Shown here piece by piece: positions 44,683 through 64,000 of a stretch of 64,000 nt of DNA (its first letter is position 1; the number at the start of each line of letters is the position of its first letter). A program made the translations under genes and the position numbers. The DNA is from Amorphochlora amoebiformis (Eukaryota; Cercozoa; Chlorarachniophyceae), in assembly GCA_054601695.1 (NCBI GenBank), contig BAAHQB010000013.1:1116001-1180000 (forward strand), written 5' to 3'. The notes beneath the pieces are model-generated. The model did not search any database and was not told the DNA's origin. It saw only the letters and a program-made list of their open reading frames with translations.

Positions 44683-45242
44683 CAAATAAATATATAAGAT
44701 ACAAAAAATCTAGACCACACATCTGCACAAAAACATGCACACACCTGAGACCACAGCATACCACACTATCCCCAAACATACACCCAAACCGACCTCTGAG
44801 ACCTCCCTCCGCGACACGTAACCTTCCCGTCTCATCCCCACAGACCCCTCCTGTACACCAGAACAGCACATTTACATCAACATCCGTCCGGAAATAAGCA
44901 ATCCACACTTGTCATACCTGAGGTATCTGTCGCCGCGAATGAGGCCCCTCAGGTCTGAGATTTGCCGGAGACCTCTCCGGAGGCCTCCGGGGCTGGTGGC
45001 GGTAGAGAGGGTTGCTAGGGGTGACGATTTTGGAGCTAGTGCTGGAAGGGTAGAGGTCGAGAGTTGGAAAGTCGGAAATTAGGAGGTCGTTTGGAGAATT
45101 TTTCATGTTTTTTGGAGGACTTTGAGGGTGGATGTCATGGATGGTGTGGGGTTTGTGTGTGTGTGTGTATTTGTAAATGTTTATTCATATATATATATAT
45201 ATATATATATATAGATATATGAAATGTAATATACGTATGCAT

Positions 45243-45274
<32 letters not shown>

Positions 45275-45408
45275 TATATGTATGTACATGTGTGTGTGTA
45301 TGGTGTATGTCTATAGAGATATACTCATGTACATGCATCCATATATATATATATAAATATATGTAACATATATACATATATATTATATATTATATATATA
45401 TATATATG

Positions 45409-45440
<32 letters not shown>

Positions 45441-45496
45441 ACAGACACATACGCACTGTAGATATATATTTAGATATATTTATACATACTTATATG

Positions 45497-45527
<31 letters not shown>

Positions 45528-45533
45528 GCATAC

Positions 45534-45573
<40 letters not shown>

Positions 45574-45916
45574 ATATATATAATGTACACGTGGGCGTGT
45601 GTACATGCATACTATGTCAAAACAGCATATAACATGTATACATACATATATATTGTTTTCATGTAATATATTATAATTACATATATTCACAACGTTACCC
45701 CGTATGCCTAAACCGGCCGCGAGGGGTGTGCGTTCGGAAGGAGAAATGAGGGTGAGACTCTCGATATTCGAGAGGACCATCCCTTCGATCCTTGCTGGGA
45801 ATCCCGGGATTGCCGCGCATCTCGGGATTGTCGCGAATCTCGGGATTCTTCCGGGGATTTCCAGGCGCGGATATGGGGATACTTTCATGTCTTTTTCGGT
45901 TCTAGACGTGGATTTA

Positions 45917-45952
<36 letters not shown>

Positions 45953-45957
45953 GTATA

Positions 45958-46001
<44 letters not shown>

Positions 46002-46246
46002 TGTGAGTGTGTTTGTGTGTGTATGTACATGTATATTATTTACATACGATACTATCTATCTTTATTCACATGCATACACATCCATGAATCTACATCAATC
46101 TGCAGTAAATACACAAGCACTTATATATATATATACATATCTTGTATAAATATATATACATATATATATATATATATACCTGGGGAAGTAATGGATCAGA
46201 CGAACAGGCAAGCAAAGGATCCTTCAATACATGTAAGTATTCATTG

Positions 46247-46279
<33 letters not shown>

Positions 46280-46370
46280 CGTGTGTGTGTGAGTATATGT
46301 TCATTTTCATTTTAGTGTAAAAATAATATTATACACACAAAAATTGACATATATATATATATATAATATA

Positions 46371-46461
<91 letters not shown>

Positions 46462-46931
46462 AATAAATATAATAAAAGCAAAAATATATAATTCTTAGAC
46501 GTATCTAAGTCTAGATGCCACAAACTCAGCGAGATCACAAGAGCGATATGTATATGTATGTATATGTAAATATATATGAGTATATACATACATAATAAGT
46601 ATATATGTATATATAAATAAAAACAGATATACATTTATATATATACATATATATATATATATACACACACAAATATATATGTACATAATATCTTCTTATA
46701 GAAATCTGAAAGCTTACTTCATTGAGGCCACAAGAGCGACGGGTCGAAGAGGTTTCTGTTTCGGTTTCGGGGTCGATATGGTGTAGAAGGGAGCTCAGAT
46801 GCGACTCGATACGGGCCTATGAATGTCAGTTGTATGTGTGGATATTTTGTGTAACGTAAAAACGTAACGTAATTCAGATATGTATCGTGTTCATCATTGT
46901 ATGCATATGTAGATGAATATTATGTATATAT

Positions 46932-46965
<34 letters not shown>

Positions 46966-48976
46966 GTATATACGTATATACACAATACATGTGTATGTAT
47001 GGCGTGTGTGTGTGGATGTGCGGATGTATGGATACCTTAAAGTTCCTCCTGAATATATATATATATATATATATACATATATGTATATGTATATGTATAT
47101 ATACATGCGGATGTGCGAATGTATGCAAACCTTGAGAGTTTCTCCTATACATGTACATATATAATTCTAACCATATATATATATATACACACATATACAT
47201 ATATATATATATATATATAATATGTATGTGTGTATGTATATATATGTATGTATATATATGTATATATATCCATATATGTATACACATATAGATGTTCGGA
47301 TATATGCGTATTTTAGAGTTCCCTGTGTACATATTTAGTTCCAAATTTATACGTATATATATGTATACACATGTATATATAATATATATACATATATATA
47401 TTACATATGTATGCGTACTTTCGAGTTACTCTTGGATGCGCGGATGGATTTTTCTAGACGGGTGGCTGAGTTCTATGTATATATATATATATGTATATAT
47501 ATATAAATATATATATATCTATATATATATAAATATGTACATATAGGTTTCCACATGTTACATGTAATGTATGTTGCTTATTTATATATATATATATAAT
47601 ATATATATATATATATGTATGTATTTATTTATGTGTACTAAATTTCCATACTCGTCGAATAGGTTTGTGTGTATTTTCCACTCACCTCAGCCTTTTTCAG
47701 GAAATCAGCCTTAAGGCCCTCAACCTCGACTTTAAACTTTTTTTGGATCTCAGATATCCTGAAGGAAAATCAGGTCGTCTGAGTATGTACATTGGGATTT
47801 ATGACCTGTGAGAGAGAGCACGTGTATTATGTCCGTGTGAACATGTGCATTAGTGTTTGGAAACACGTTATCACACGCCGTGTATATATGGACATTCCAG
47901 TGAGACTGTGTGTTTACGGCCGTAAGGCTATGTTTACGGGCGGTAAACATGTACGTTGCGTGGGTCAGCAGAAGGTGGTAACATGTTATGAGGCCATGAC
48001 ATGATATGTCGTAAGGTTTCTAATCCGTGAGAGCAGTTTCTCTGGCCTTAACATTGTATTCGTTGTACGCACACACACTCACACATGGACATATATTACA
48101 TACAAATGTGGTTGCATGCGCAGTTGAGTTGAATATTTAGCAGATGAAGAAGAGGGGGGGAAAACCGGGGTGGAGAGAAAGTGATAGAGGGAAAGCATCA
48201 ACGAAAAAGAGTGAAAAAATTGGGAGCAGAGAAGGTATATATGTATATATATAAGTATGTGTATGTACATTTTCATACAATACATATATTTATGCATATT
48301 TATTTACATGTACACATTGACACACACCACAAACCAACATACATGCACATTACGCTATAAAAAAACACACATACACACACAAACACAAAAACTACGATAG
48401 TCTTACTCGAAACTGAGCTTTCTACTCTCAACATCCTTCACATGCCTCAGCCTCCGAACAGATTCTGTCAACCGCTCGATAGCAAGGTCGACCCTATTTG
48501 GTCAGACTTTCAACTACACAGACATATCGACCAAGAGATACCCTGCCTAACCTCCAACCTTCCGCACCTCCTCCACCTAACCTTATCCCACCTAAACCTG
48601 AAAAATGAGAGAAAAAGAAAAATGAATGTAAAGCCTACCCTTCTCGCTCTCTCAAAATCCTGCCTCGAGCCCTGGCGACCAATTCGCGTGTGCGCGGGCT
48701 ATCTCGTATGTCGTCGAGAGCCGACTCGACCCTGGCATCATCCTTGGAGGTCGTTCTAGGGGCCTAGGAGGAGGGAGGAAGGAAAGATGAGTTGATGGAG
48801 TTGTCTTGGTTTTTGGATTGACGTTTTGGATTATATAATTGTTTTTTGAGTGGGAGAGGGACATATTGGGTCACATACAGAAATTAAATACATATATAAT
48901 TTTTATGGATACATACATATTCTTTTATGCATACATGTACATATTTCCATATATATATAAATGTATCTATATATAT

Positions 48977-49050
<74 letters not shown>

Positions 49051-49126
49051 ACATATATGTACATAATATATATATATATATATATGTATATGTATACATA
49101 TATATACACACATATATATATATATG

Positions 49127-49167
<41 letters not shown>

Positions 49168-49345
49168 CATATAGAGGGAGAGAGATAGATAGGGAGAGAG
49201 AGAGTATAATGTGTAGAAACCACAACCTTGAATTCGAGGTTTGAGATCGTGGTTGTGGTAGCATGAGTTGTTCGCTTGGCGCTGACATCGTCCCAGGACT
49301 CAGAAGACGATCGCCTGCGTAGTGGCGCGTCGCTACGAAATGCAT
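35900..49345 (-). CDS. Orphan coiled-coil and low-complexity protein
   Basis: I do not recognise this protein. Twenty-one minus-strand exons join in phase to 621 codons: 49345-49227, 48755-48639, 48493-48407, 47758-47686, 46816-46718, 45901-45699, 45119-44918, 44850-44794, 43617-43551, 42924-42869, 42126-42046, 41457-41431, 40617-40574, 40044-39988, 39737-39701, 39256-39219, 38639-38609, 38305-38267, 37732-37682, 36533-36472, 36218-35900. Residues about 40 to 150 look helical and coiled-coil ([40 protein letters not shown]). Residues 166 to 233 carry imperfect NP-x-I/M repeats. The rest is basic, Ser/Pro-rich and probably disordered, with acidic patches SSSEEEEN and FEDDEDE. The last exon encodes NPNPNPNP from telomere-like hexamers, then an SRNSRNSRN repeat. 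Most donors are strong (GTAAGA, GTGAGT, GTAAGC, GTAAGT). A structural or cytoskeletal role is conceivable but unsupported. Confidence 0.7.
40153..40500 (-). repeat. Three copies of an orphan-gene exon 5' edge
   Basis: The start of exon 40044-39988 (read on the minus strand as AG then AGCATCCTCCAAGCTTGAAG) recurs at about 40256-40302, and more diverged at 40153-40197 and 40456-40500, between TA arrays. All lie upstream of the intact exon in the direction of transcription. The 40256 copy keeps the frame RASSKLEGA. Confidence 0.9.
42358..42395 (-). repeat. Copy of an orphan-gene exon 5' edge
   Basis: CTTTTTGTACATATCTCTTT then ATCACTCTCAATAGG resembles the region around the acceptor of exon 42126-42046 (CTTTTCGTACATATCTCTCT). 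It lies upstream of that exon in the sense of transcription and includes the acceptor side of the intron. Confidence 0.75.
46513..46548 (-). repeat. Copy of an orphan-gene exon 3' edge
   Basis: On the minus strand, CGCTCTTGTGATCTCGCTGA resembles the end of exon 46816-46718, CGCTCTTGTGGCCTCAATGA. It lies downstream of that exon in transcription. Confidence 0.6.
47010..47460. repeat. Four degenerate copies of a 35- to 45-bp unit
   Basis: Units resembling GATGTGCGGATGTATGGATA then CCTTAAAGTTCCTCCTG occur at about 47013, 47104, 47290 and 47410, separated by TA and ACATA repeats. They lie in the orphan gene between exons 47758-47686 and 46816-46718. On the minus strand each contains an AG/GT-bounded micro-segment, but I could not fit it into the gene in phase. 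Confidence 0.6.
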
Positions 49346-49390
49346 ATCATATATGATATATGCGTGAACATGTATACATCAATACATATA

Positions 49391-49433
<43 letters not shown>

Positions 49434-49438
49434 CTTTT

Positions 49439-49472
<34 letters not shown>

Positions 49473-49952
49473 TATATATAAATATATTTTTATATCACGT
49501 AGGTACATCCTGAAAGTCAAAAACGAACGCGCAGAAATTTATGTGTCTATGTTGGTGGTGGGATTATGTACCCAGAGGATGCAGAATAGGCTAGGGTGGG
49601 AGACGACACAGCTGGGGGGCTAGGAGCCTTGTGTACCAACTTAGAGGTCCTTTCCAAGATATGTGCCATGTGGCACGCGTGTTAGTAATGGTGTACATAA
49701 CCACATGGATATACGTACATAGGTGTAATACACATATGGCTCGGATTTTTGTTGGGTTTGCTAGAGTAATATTAGGATTAGGGTTAGGATTAGGGATAGG
49801 CTTTAGGTTTGGGATCGAGAGGTGGGGATTAGGGTTAGGATTAGATTTAGGGTTGGAGTTGGATTTGAAAGGTGTTAGGGTTAGCTTAGGGTTAGGGTCA
49901 GGTTTAGGGGTAGAGAGTTTAAAATTAAGTGAGGTTTGACACATACAATTTA

Positions 49953-50001
<49 letters not shown>

Positions 50002-50031
50002 GTATGTATATCTACGTGTGTGTATATTATA

Positions 50032-50068
<37 letters not shown>

Positions 50069-50161
50069 TTATATATGTATATATATATATTATATTATAT
50101 TATATATACATACATATATATATATATGTATGTGTGTATAATATGTGCATATTTATATGTA

Positions 50162-50244
<83 letters not shown>

Positions 50245-51204
50245 TATATATATATATATATGTGTGTGTGTGTATTTTCTGTAGCACGGTGTAAACAGAC
50301 ATTCATGCCCACAAACGTACAAACTTATTTATCTCTAGATACCAAAGGAACCCCATACGCCATTTCACACGTACTTTGTATCCACAGTGCATCCCACAGG
50401 CGCTGGGCGCGATTTTAGAATCTTCAGGAGTCTCTCTGAGGTTGACAACCGAGTCAGGTGGTATTAGCGAGCAGGAATGGTATAAATCTGATACTGATGT
50501 AAATAATGGATATTTCATATCGTCGACTGGGCAATCAGATCTGCCTGCGCTCAAGCACATGCATGGCAGGAAGATTCATCGCATACGAAGCCAGGTTACT
50601 TCCGGTAGAACATAAAGTTTTGGGTGAGGGACACAGAAAGAAATAGAGAGTACACAAAATAGACAAGCATCGACTCGTTGACAACTACAGAGGCTATAGC
50701 GAAGAGGAAGAGCTGTGATAGAGAGAAGGGATGTAGATTTTGAATCTCAAGGTTGTCGAAGTTATATCTTTCCGTTTGAAGGAGGGTGCGGAACGTAAAA
50801 GGGAATCCAGGGGTCCTTGGGACAGAAGAGAAGAAGTAAACGGAGGAGAAAGGAGGAGACATAGGTAAAGGCAGGGAGAAGAGGAAAATGGAGGAAATTT
50901 TCCTCTCCTCACAGCATGGAGATGAGTATTTGGGTGCTGCACCTGTGTTGGCGAAGATCGACAGCGGAGTCTCATATTCAGAGTGCCTGAGTTGGTTGAA
51001 ATCATAGTTAGGGTGAATTCCATACGTTTAGGTGCGAAATTGACATGCAAGAGCTCCCTGGGGTGCAAGCCGGCGGCATTTTAGTGTGCTCTTTGGCTAA
51101 TTTATAGATTAATTTCCCCTTCCAAGCCTTCTAGAATGCACTGCAAGATTCGCTTCCTAAGATCATTTACGCTGTGTGGGGTTTCGATGTCTGCATGAAC
51201 GTAC
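49346..51204. other. Region between the orphan gene start and the P2X-like gene
   Basis: It contains TA arrays (49390 to 49480 and 49950 to 50270), a short degenerate TTAGGG stretch (49768 to 49915, G-rich orientation), coding-like unique sequence at 49500 to 49620 (frame [14 protein letters not shown]), and purine-rich unique sequence at 50620 to 51200 with no convincing gene. The promoters of the orphan gene (minus) and of the P2X-like gene (plus) must lie at its two ends. Confidence 0.6.
50398..50615 (+). CDS. Possible terminal exon of an unidentified gene
   Basis: After the acceptor TATCCACAG a frame of 71 codons stays open and ends in TAA; it reads [14 protein letters not shown] and later [11 protein letters not shown]. 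Sequence from about 50287 ([10 protein letters not shown], then GTACAA) could be the preceding exon, with a 78-bp intron and matching phase. No start codon or wider gene model was found. The minus strand is also open here, so the strand is uncertain. Confidence 0.35.
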
Positions 51205-52769
51205 ATGAAACTTTCCCGTGGGTTCATCTCGAAATGGCGCCACACACCCCATACGTCACCCTGGATGACAGCTGTGAGGTTGTACGTTAGTCTGTGCTTT
51301 CAGTCAGTCACCCTCAGTGACCGTCAATCATCAGACTTGGACGCAAGCTCCAGAGTTCGAGATATGTTTCTCGCGCAAATGCTAGGGGGTTGCTGTCGAC
51401 ACAAAGCAACCCACCATGTTAATTACTACTCATGTCCGCTCATCTTTGCAGGTTTTGTCCCATTACTTGTTTTCCCATTTTTGCAGTGGCAGTATAAAAA
51501 CGTCTCTCGAAATCAGAGTATACATTCATCGTCATCTTCATCACGTACTTCTCATTCCTCATTGCTTCGCCCGGAATAGAGAATATTCATACCCAATATT
51601 TTTTCGACCTTTCTTCTGAAAATACTGGAACCTGGCGTGAAATCACCCTCAACGACCTCTACGGCAGCACGCAGTACGCACTGGATGAGCTAATCATCTC
51701 TGAAACCACCGACACTGTATTCGTCACCACCAAGTTCACAGATACGTACCAGACGTACAACGGATCAAAGTGGGTGATCCAGAACTCGACGGTTGTAAAT
51801 GTCCCGATTGGAGAAATGCTCAACGTGGATGTCAATGTGATCTCGCGTATTCAGTGCAAGAGCCAAAGCTCTACCAACTTCGTCTTTTCTAACTATCCCA
51901 GAAATGACATCTCTCAACAGACGCATTTCGGACTCACCGTACTGACCATAATGCGTGGGGGTGTGGTGGCTTCGACTAACAAAAAGCTCAGCGTGTGCGG
52001 CAAAATCGCTGAAAACTCAAACAACACTGCTTGTTGCGATACGACTTGTCCTTACATTGGATATCTTCATGGAAACGGCTTGGATCTCTCGCTTGAATAC
52101 GAGTGGAACTGTAACTTGAACAAATATAAAAACCCGAACACGGTAAACTTTTCTTTCGTCCCGTGGTTTGTTGCTTACTCTCACTCTCAATACTTTATAG
52201 GATCGGTATTTATGCGCAGCTGACAACCTTGCCTACCATGTCCAAGTCATATCGTCTTCGTCAATCATTACAAAGACTATCCAAATGGAGGACACCCACC
52301 CCTCGATCGGTGAGGACTTTCTCCTAGCTCGGCGGGTGCGTTATGCGGTTGGCATAAGGATGCGATTCACCGGCAAGGGTGGTTGTTCCGAGACGAAGGT
52401 CTACAATGGGTGGGAAGCGATTCCCTTCATTACATCGAACCTCGCGAGTGCGGAGGTCATCATCTCGTTAGGAGCCATTGTTCTGGCTTTGGGCACCAGG
52501 TGCTTCCTCTATGTCCATAATATCCCTGAAGTCGACATTGAGATTAAGAGGAACCATAAGGGAAAGTTCAAGGTCGTTATGCAATCTATTAAGGATACTC
52601 TCGATAGCCATGTGGAGAACTTATCGAGTTTTTCTAATACCATAGAGTTCAAAAGGGTACGTCTTTTGTTTTCGTTTCATTCCAATATATGTACAACTAA
52701 ATATATATTTATATATTTATATATAGAATGTAAATATACATATATATATATTTATATATATGTATATAT

Positions 52770-52862
<93 letters not shown>

Positions 52863-52967
52863 ACATTTGTGTGATATATACATGCACATGTAATATTTAC
52901 TTAGAGCAAAATAAATCTCAGAGAACTGATCGACTGTCTCGTATATGGGACCGGGAAAGAGAGTTAA
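51205..52967 (+). CDS. P2X-receptor-like ligand-gated channel
   Basis: Putative ATP-gated cation channel subunit of the P2X fold. Exons 51205-51517, 51580-52142, 52201-52656 and probably 52905-52967 join in phase to about 464 residues, within the P2X range. The first ATG is used. Residues about 76 to 94 (CPLIFAGFVPLLVFPFLQW) would be the first membrane helix. A large ectodomain follows, with cysteines (CGK, CCDTTC) and a WNCNL core that matches the W-x-C-D/N-L part of the P2X signature. Then come YAVGIRMRFTGKGG, close to the family's YGIRF-GKAGK segment before the second helix, and the helix AIPFITSNLASAEVIISLGA onward. The NFR segment of animal P2X is not evident. Introns 51518-51579 and 52143-52200 are about 60 bp and lack TA expansion. 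The C-terminal exon is uncertain. Confidence 0.68.
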
Positions 52968-56881
<3,914 letters not shown>

Positions 56882-57856
56882 TTAGATCTCCAGGGAGCGG
56901 TCAATTGTGGTCGCGTACCAGTTGCTAACTTGCTTAAAATTCAGACCGCTTTGTTCGGAGAGCTTGGCCTTGGTCGTGGGGCTTGGGTACGGATCATCTA
57001 TGTGCTCCTTGGTTAGGGCACAAATCAGGAATCTCACTCATCGAGTAGTTAGAATTCAATGCGTACCACGAACCAATCGTTGAGAATCTTGGTCTGCTCT
57101 TTCTTGAAGTTTATACGCCTTCCTTGCTCGCAATTGACGTACTCCTCCTCTAAGTTTGAGGTAAACTTGTTCGATCGCGTGCTTGAATGGAGGTTTTTAT
57201 CAGACTGGGCCACCCTATTATCAACACTCGTAAGAAAAATTTTTCCTATTCAAAAGGTCAGACTTTACAATTCTTTCATGTCCTCTTTCCGGGCGTCCTG
57301 GTATGCCTTCTCCAACAACTGCTCAATCGCTGTCTGAAAGATAGAGTTAGATATCTGCTAGAAATACGTTGTTAGGGTAGCACTTCATATGTCTTTGCAC
57401 ACTCTCGTAATTTTGCAGCTTGCTTCTGAGAGGATGAATTCCTCGTGTGGGTCTTGTAGGCCTAAGCGAAATCCGGTTTCAGCTTATTTTCTATGGAATG
57501 TTCCAATGAGCATACTTGATGAGTTTTCTGGTAGTGGGCGAGCAAATTCTTAAGGGCTCCAAAAAATCGTTTGTGAGGAAAGGCTTTCGTGAGAAGAAAC
57601 TTGTAGCGAGGGTTCTCCAAGAGGCATTTTTCCACCTGGGCATTCCGAAACGATATTAGCCCCGGATCTACTCTTTCTAAATTTTCAAACAGTAACCGTT
57701 TCGAATGTGGATCCAGATGCCAAGTAGTGTCGCTGGGTAGCCGATCGACCCTCTCGGGGAAGGTTGGGCAAGGTCATGAATAGACCACGAGCACCTGTCG
57801 GGTCACCATGACAGGTCGGCGTTATGTAACACGTGTCCAGTGAGATGTCCCTCCAT
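56882..57856 (-). CDS. TALE-type homeodomain protein, degenerate recognition helix
   Basis: Putative homeobox transcription factor. Six minus-strand exons (57856-57833, 57752-57516, 57461-57384, 57333-57269, 57181-57070, 57007-56882) join in phase to 213 codons. The C-terminal part is a homeodomain: RRINFKKEQTKILNDWF, then EHIDDPYPSPTTKAKLSEQS and GLNFKQVSNWY. The PYP between helices 1 and 2 marks the TALE superclass. In helix 3 the usual W-F-x-N-x-R is W202-Y-A-T-T-I, so the near-invariant Asn (position 51) is Thr and Arg53 is Ile. The chain stops eight residues later. The N-terminal 135 residues are helical and unrecognised (YKFLLTKAFPHKRFFGALKN; AIEQLLEKAYQDARKED). Introns are 50 to 88 bp without TA repeats. 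The first exon is tentative. Confidence 0.78.
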
Positions 57857-58070
57857 TGTCTTCAAGTTAACTTTTCGGCTCCGATAATAACCAATTCGCC
57901 GAAGCCTGTCGCACCCCCCTTTTCATGGTACCCCTGTCCCTATTTCCTTTCCCATTATTTCAATTTCTCACCTAGAGCACCATGAATTACTGTGGACAAT
58001 AACGATGTTGTTTTGGAGGGGGAGAAATATGCTAGAAATGCCTGAGTTTCGCTTTTTCGGATCACTTTAG
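57857..58070. promoter_or_regulatory. Divergent promoter, homeobox / DBP9-like
   Basis: About 210 bp of unique sequence between the proposed homeobox ATG and the first recognised helicase exon. It should hold both promoters and perhaps a short first exon of the helicase. No core element is clear. Confidence 0.5.
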
Positions 58071-63514
<5,444 letters not shown>

Positions 63515-63654
63515 GTATTATATATATATATATATATATACATATATATGTATTCATGCCTTTACATGTACAATAATATAATATCCACACAGGACTTTCA
63601 CTATATAGGCTGAGAAGAGAGAAAAATCGAGTATGAGAGAAGAGAAAGAGAATG

Positions 63655-63875
63655 AATCCTATTGACATCAACATCTCCAGAACACTGTTATTGATATCAG
63701 TATGTCTAGAACACTGTTATTGGCATCAATATCTCTGGAACACTGTTATTGATATCTAAATATCTCTAGTACAGTGTTATTGATATCTAAATATCTCTAT
63801 TACAGTGTTATTGATATCTAAATATCTCTAGAACACTGTTGTAGATATCAATATCTAGAAAACTGTTATTGGTAT
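63655..63875 (+). repeat. 31-bp minisatellite
   Basis: About seven units of the type GAACACTGTTATTGATATCT then AAATATCTCTA, with small variants (GGCATCAATATCTCTG, GTACAGTG). It probably lies in a DBP9 intron beyond exon 63442-63514. Confidence 0.93.
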
Positions 63876-63911
63876 TAAACCTCTGAAAAACACACACATA
63901 CAAACAACTAT

Positions 63912-63953
<42 letters not shown>

Positions 63954-63960
63954 CATATTC

Positions 63961-64000
<40 letters not shown>

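Noticed and set aside
47792-48004. Plus-strand open frame of 70 codons
   Set aside because: It lies in an intron of the minus-strand gene, has no recognisable content, and is made of TGT/CATG-rich sequence.
50320-50397. A 17-base intron (GTACTTTGTATCCACAG)
   Set aside because: A 78-base intron with donor GTACAA fits the same frame, and the gene itself is uncertain.
52250-52312. Frame VFVNHYKDYPNGG as the P2X pre-TM2 strand
   Set aside because: The intron 52143-52200 places the gene in another frame, which runs without interruption into YAVGIRMRF.

Overview
This is eukaryotic nuclear DNA. No complete gene in it is a single open frame: coding sequence sits in many small exons (about 25 to 320 bp) separated by introns made mostly of (TA)n arrays, with GT/AG borders and matching phases. 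No organism can be named. TTAGGG-type hexamers, a TALE-like homeobox gene, a P2X-like channel, a NOL8-like gene, a DBP9/DDX56-like helicase and cytochrome b5 fit a free-living protist or alga, or an early-branching opisthokont, better than a bacterium or an apicomplexan. Nearly all long Tyr/Ile, Ser/Leu, Arg/Glu and Asn/Pro open frames are translated microsatellite.

Layout, left to right. An unidentified plus-strand gene (phase-consistent exons 2509 to 14525) has introns carrying pyrimidine tracts and long telomere-like arrays. It converges on a minus-strand cytochrome b5 gene (15746 to 17882) whose product ends in a CaaX-like motif. Only 92 bp separate that start codon from a divergent NOL8-like nucleolar protein gene (17975 to 35427, 27 exons, 808 codons). 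NOL8 converges at 472 bp on an orphan coiled-coil and low-complexity gene (minus, 49345 to 35900, 21 exons, 621 codons). Then come a weak plus-strand exon near 50.4 kb, a P2X-receptor-like gene (plus, 51205 to about 52967), an AT-rich spacer, a TALE-type homeobox gene (minus, 57856 to 56882) and, divergent from it, a DBP9/DDX56-type DEAD-box helicase (plus, 58071 to beyond 63514) that runs off the window.

Functionally the window is mixed: two ribosome-biogenesis genes (NOL8-like, DBP9-like), one haem protein, one putative ion channel, one putative transcription factor and two unknowns. Nothing suggests an operon, prophage, CRISPR array or gene cluster.

The most unusual structure is repetitive. 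Exon edges, each with its splice site and a short piece of exon, have been tandemly copied into the neighbouring (TA)n intron at least thirteen times across five genes on both strands. Copies of a 5' edge usually lie upstream of the true exon and copies of a 3' edge downstream, so the full exon stays intact. Telomere-like arrays lie inside introns, and seven copies of a conserved non-telomeric motif abut them, always at the same junction. All exon models were built by reading frames, splice consensus and phase by eye; no alignment was run.
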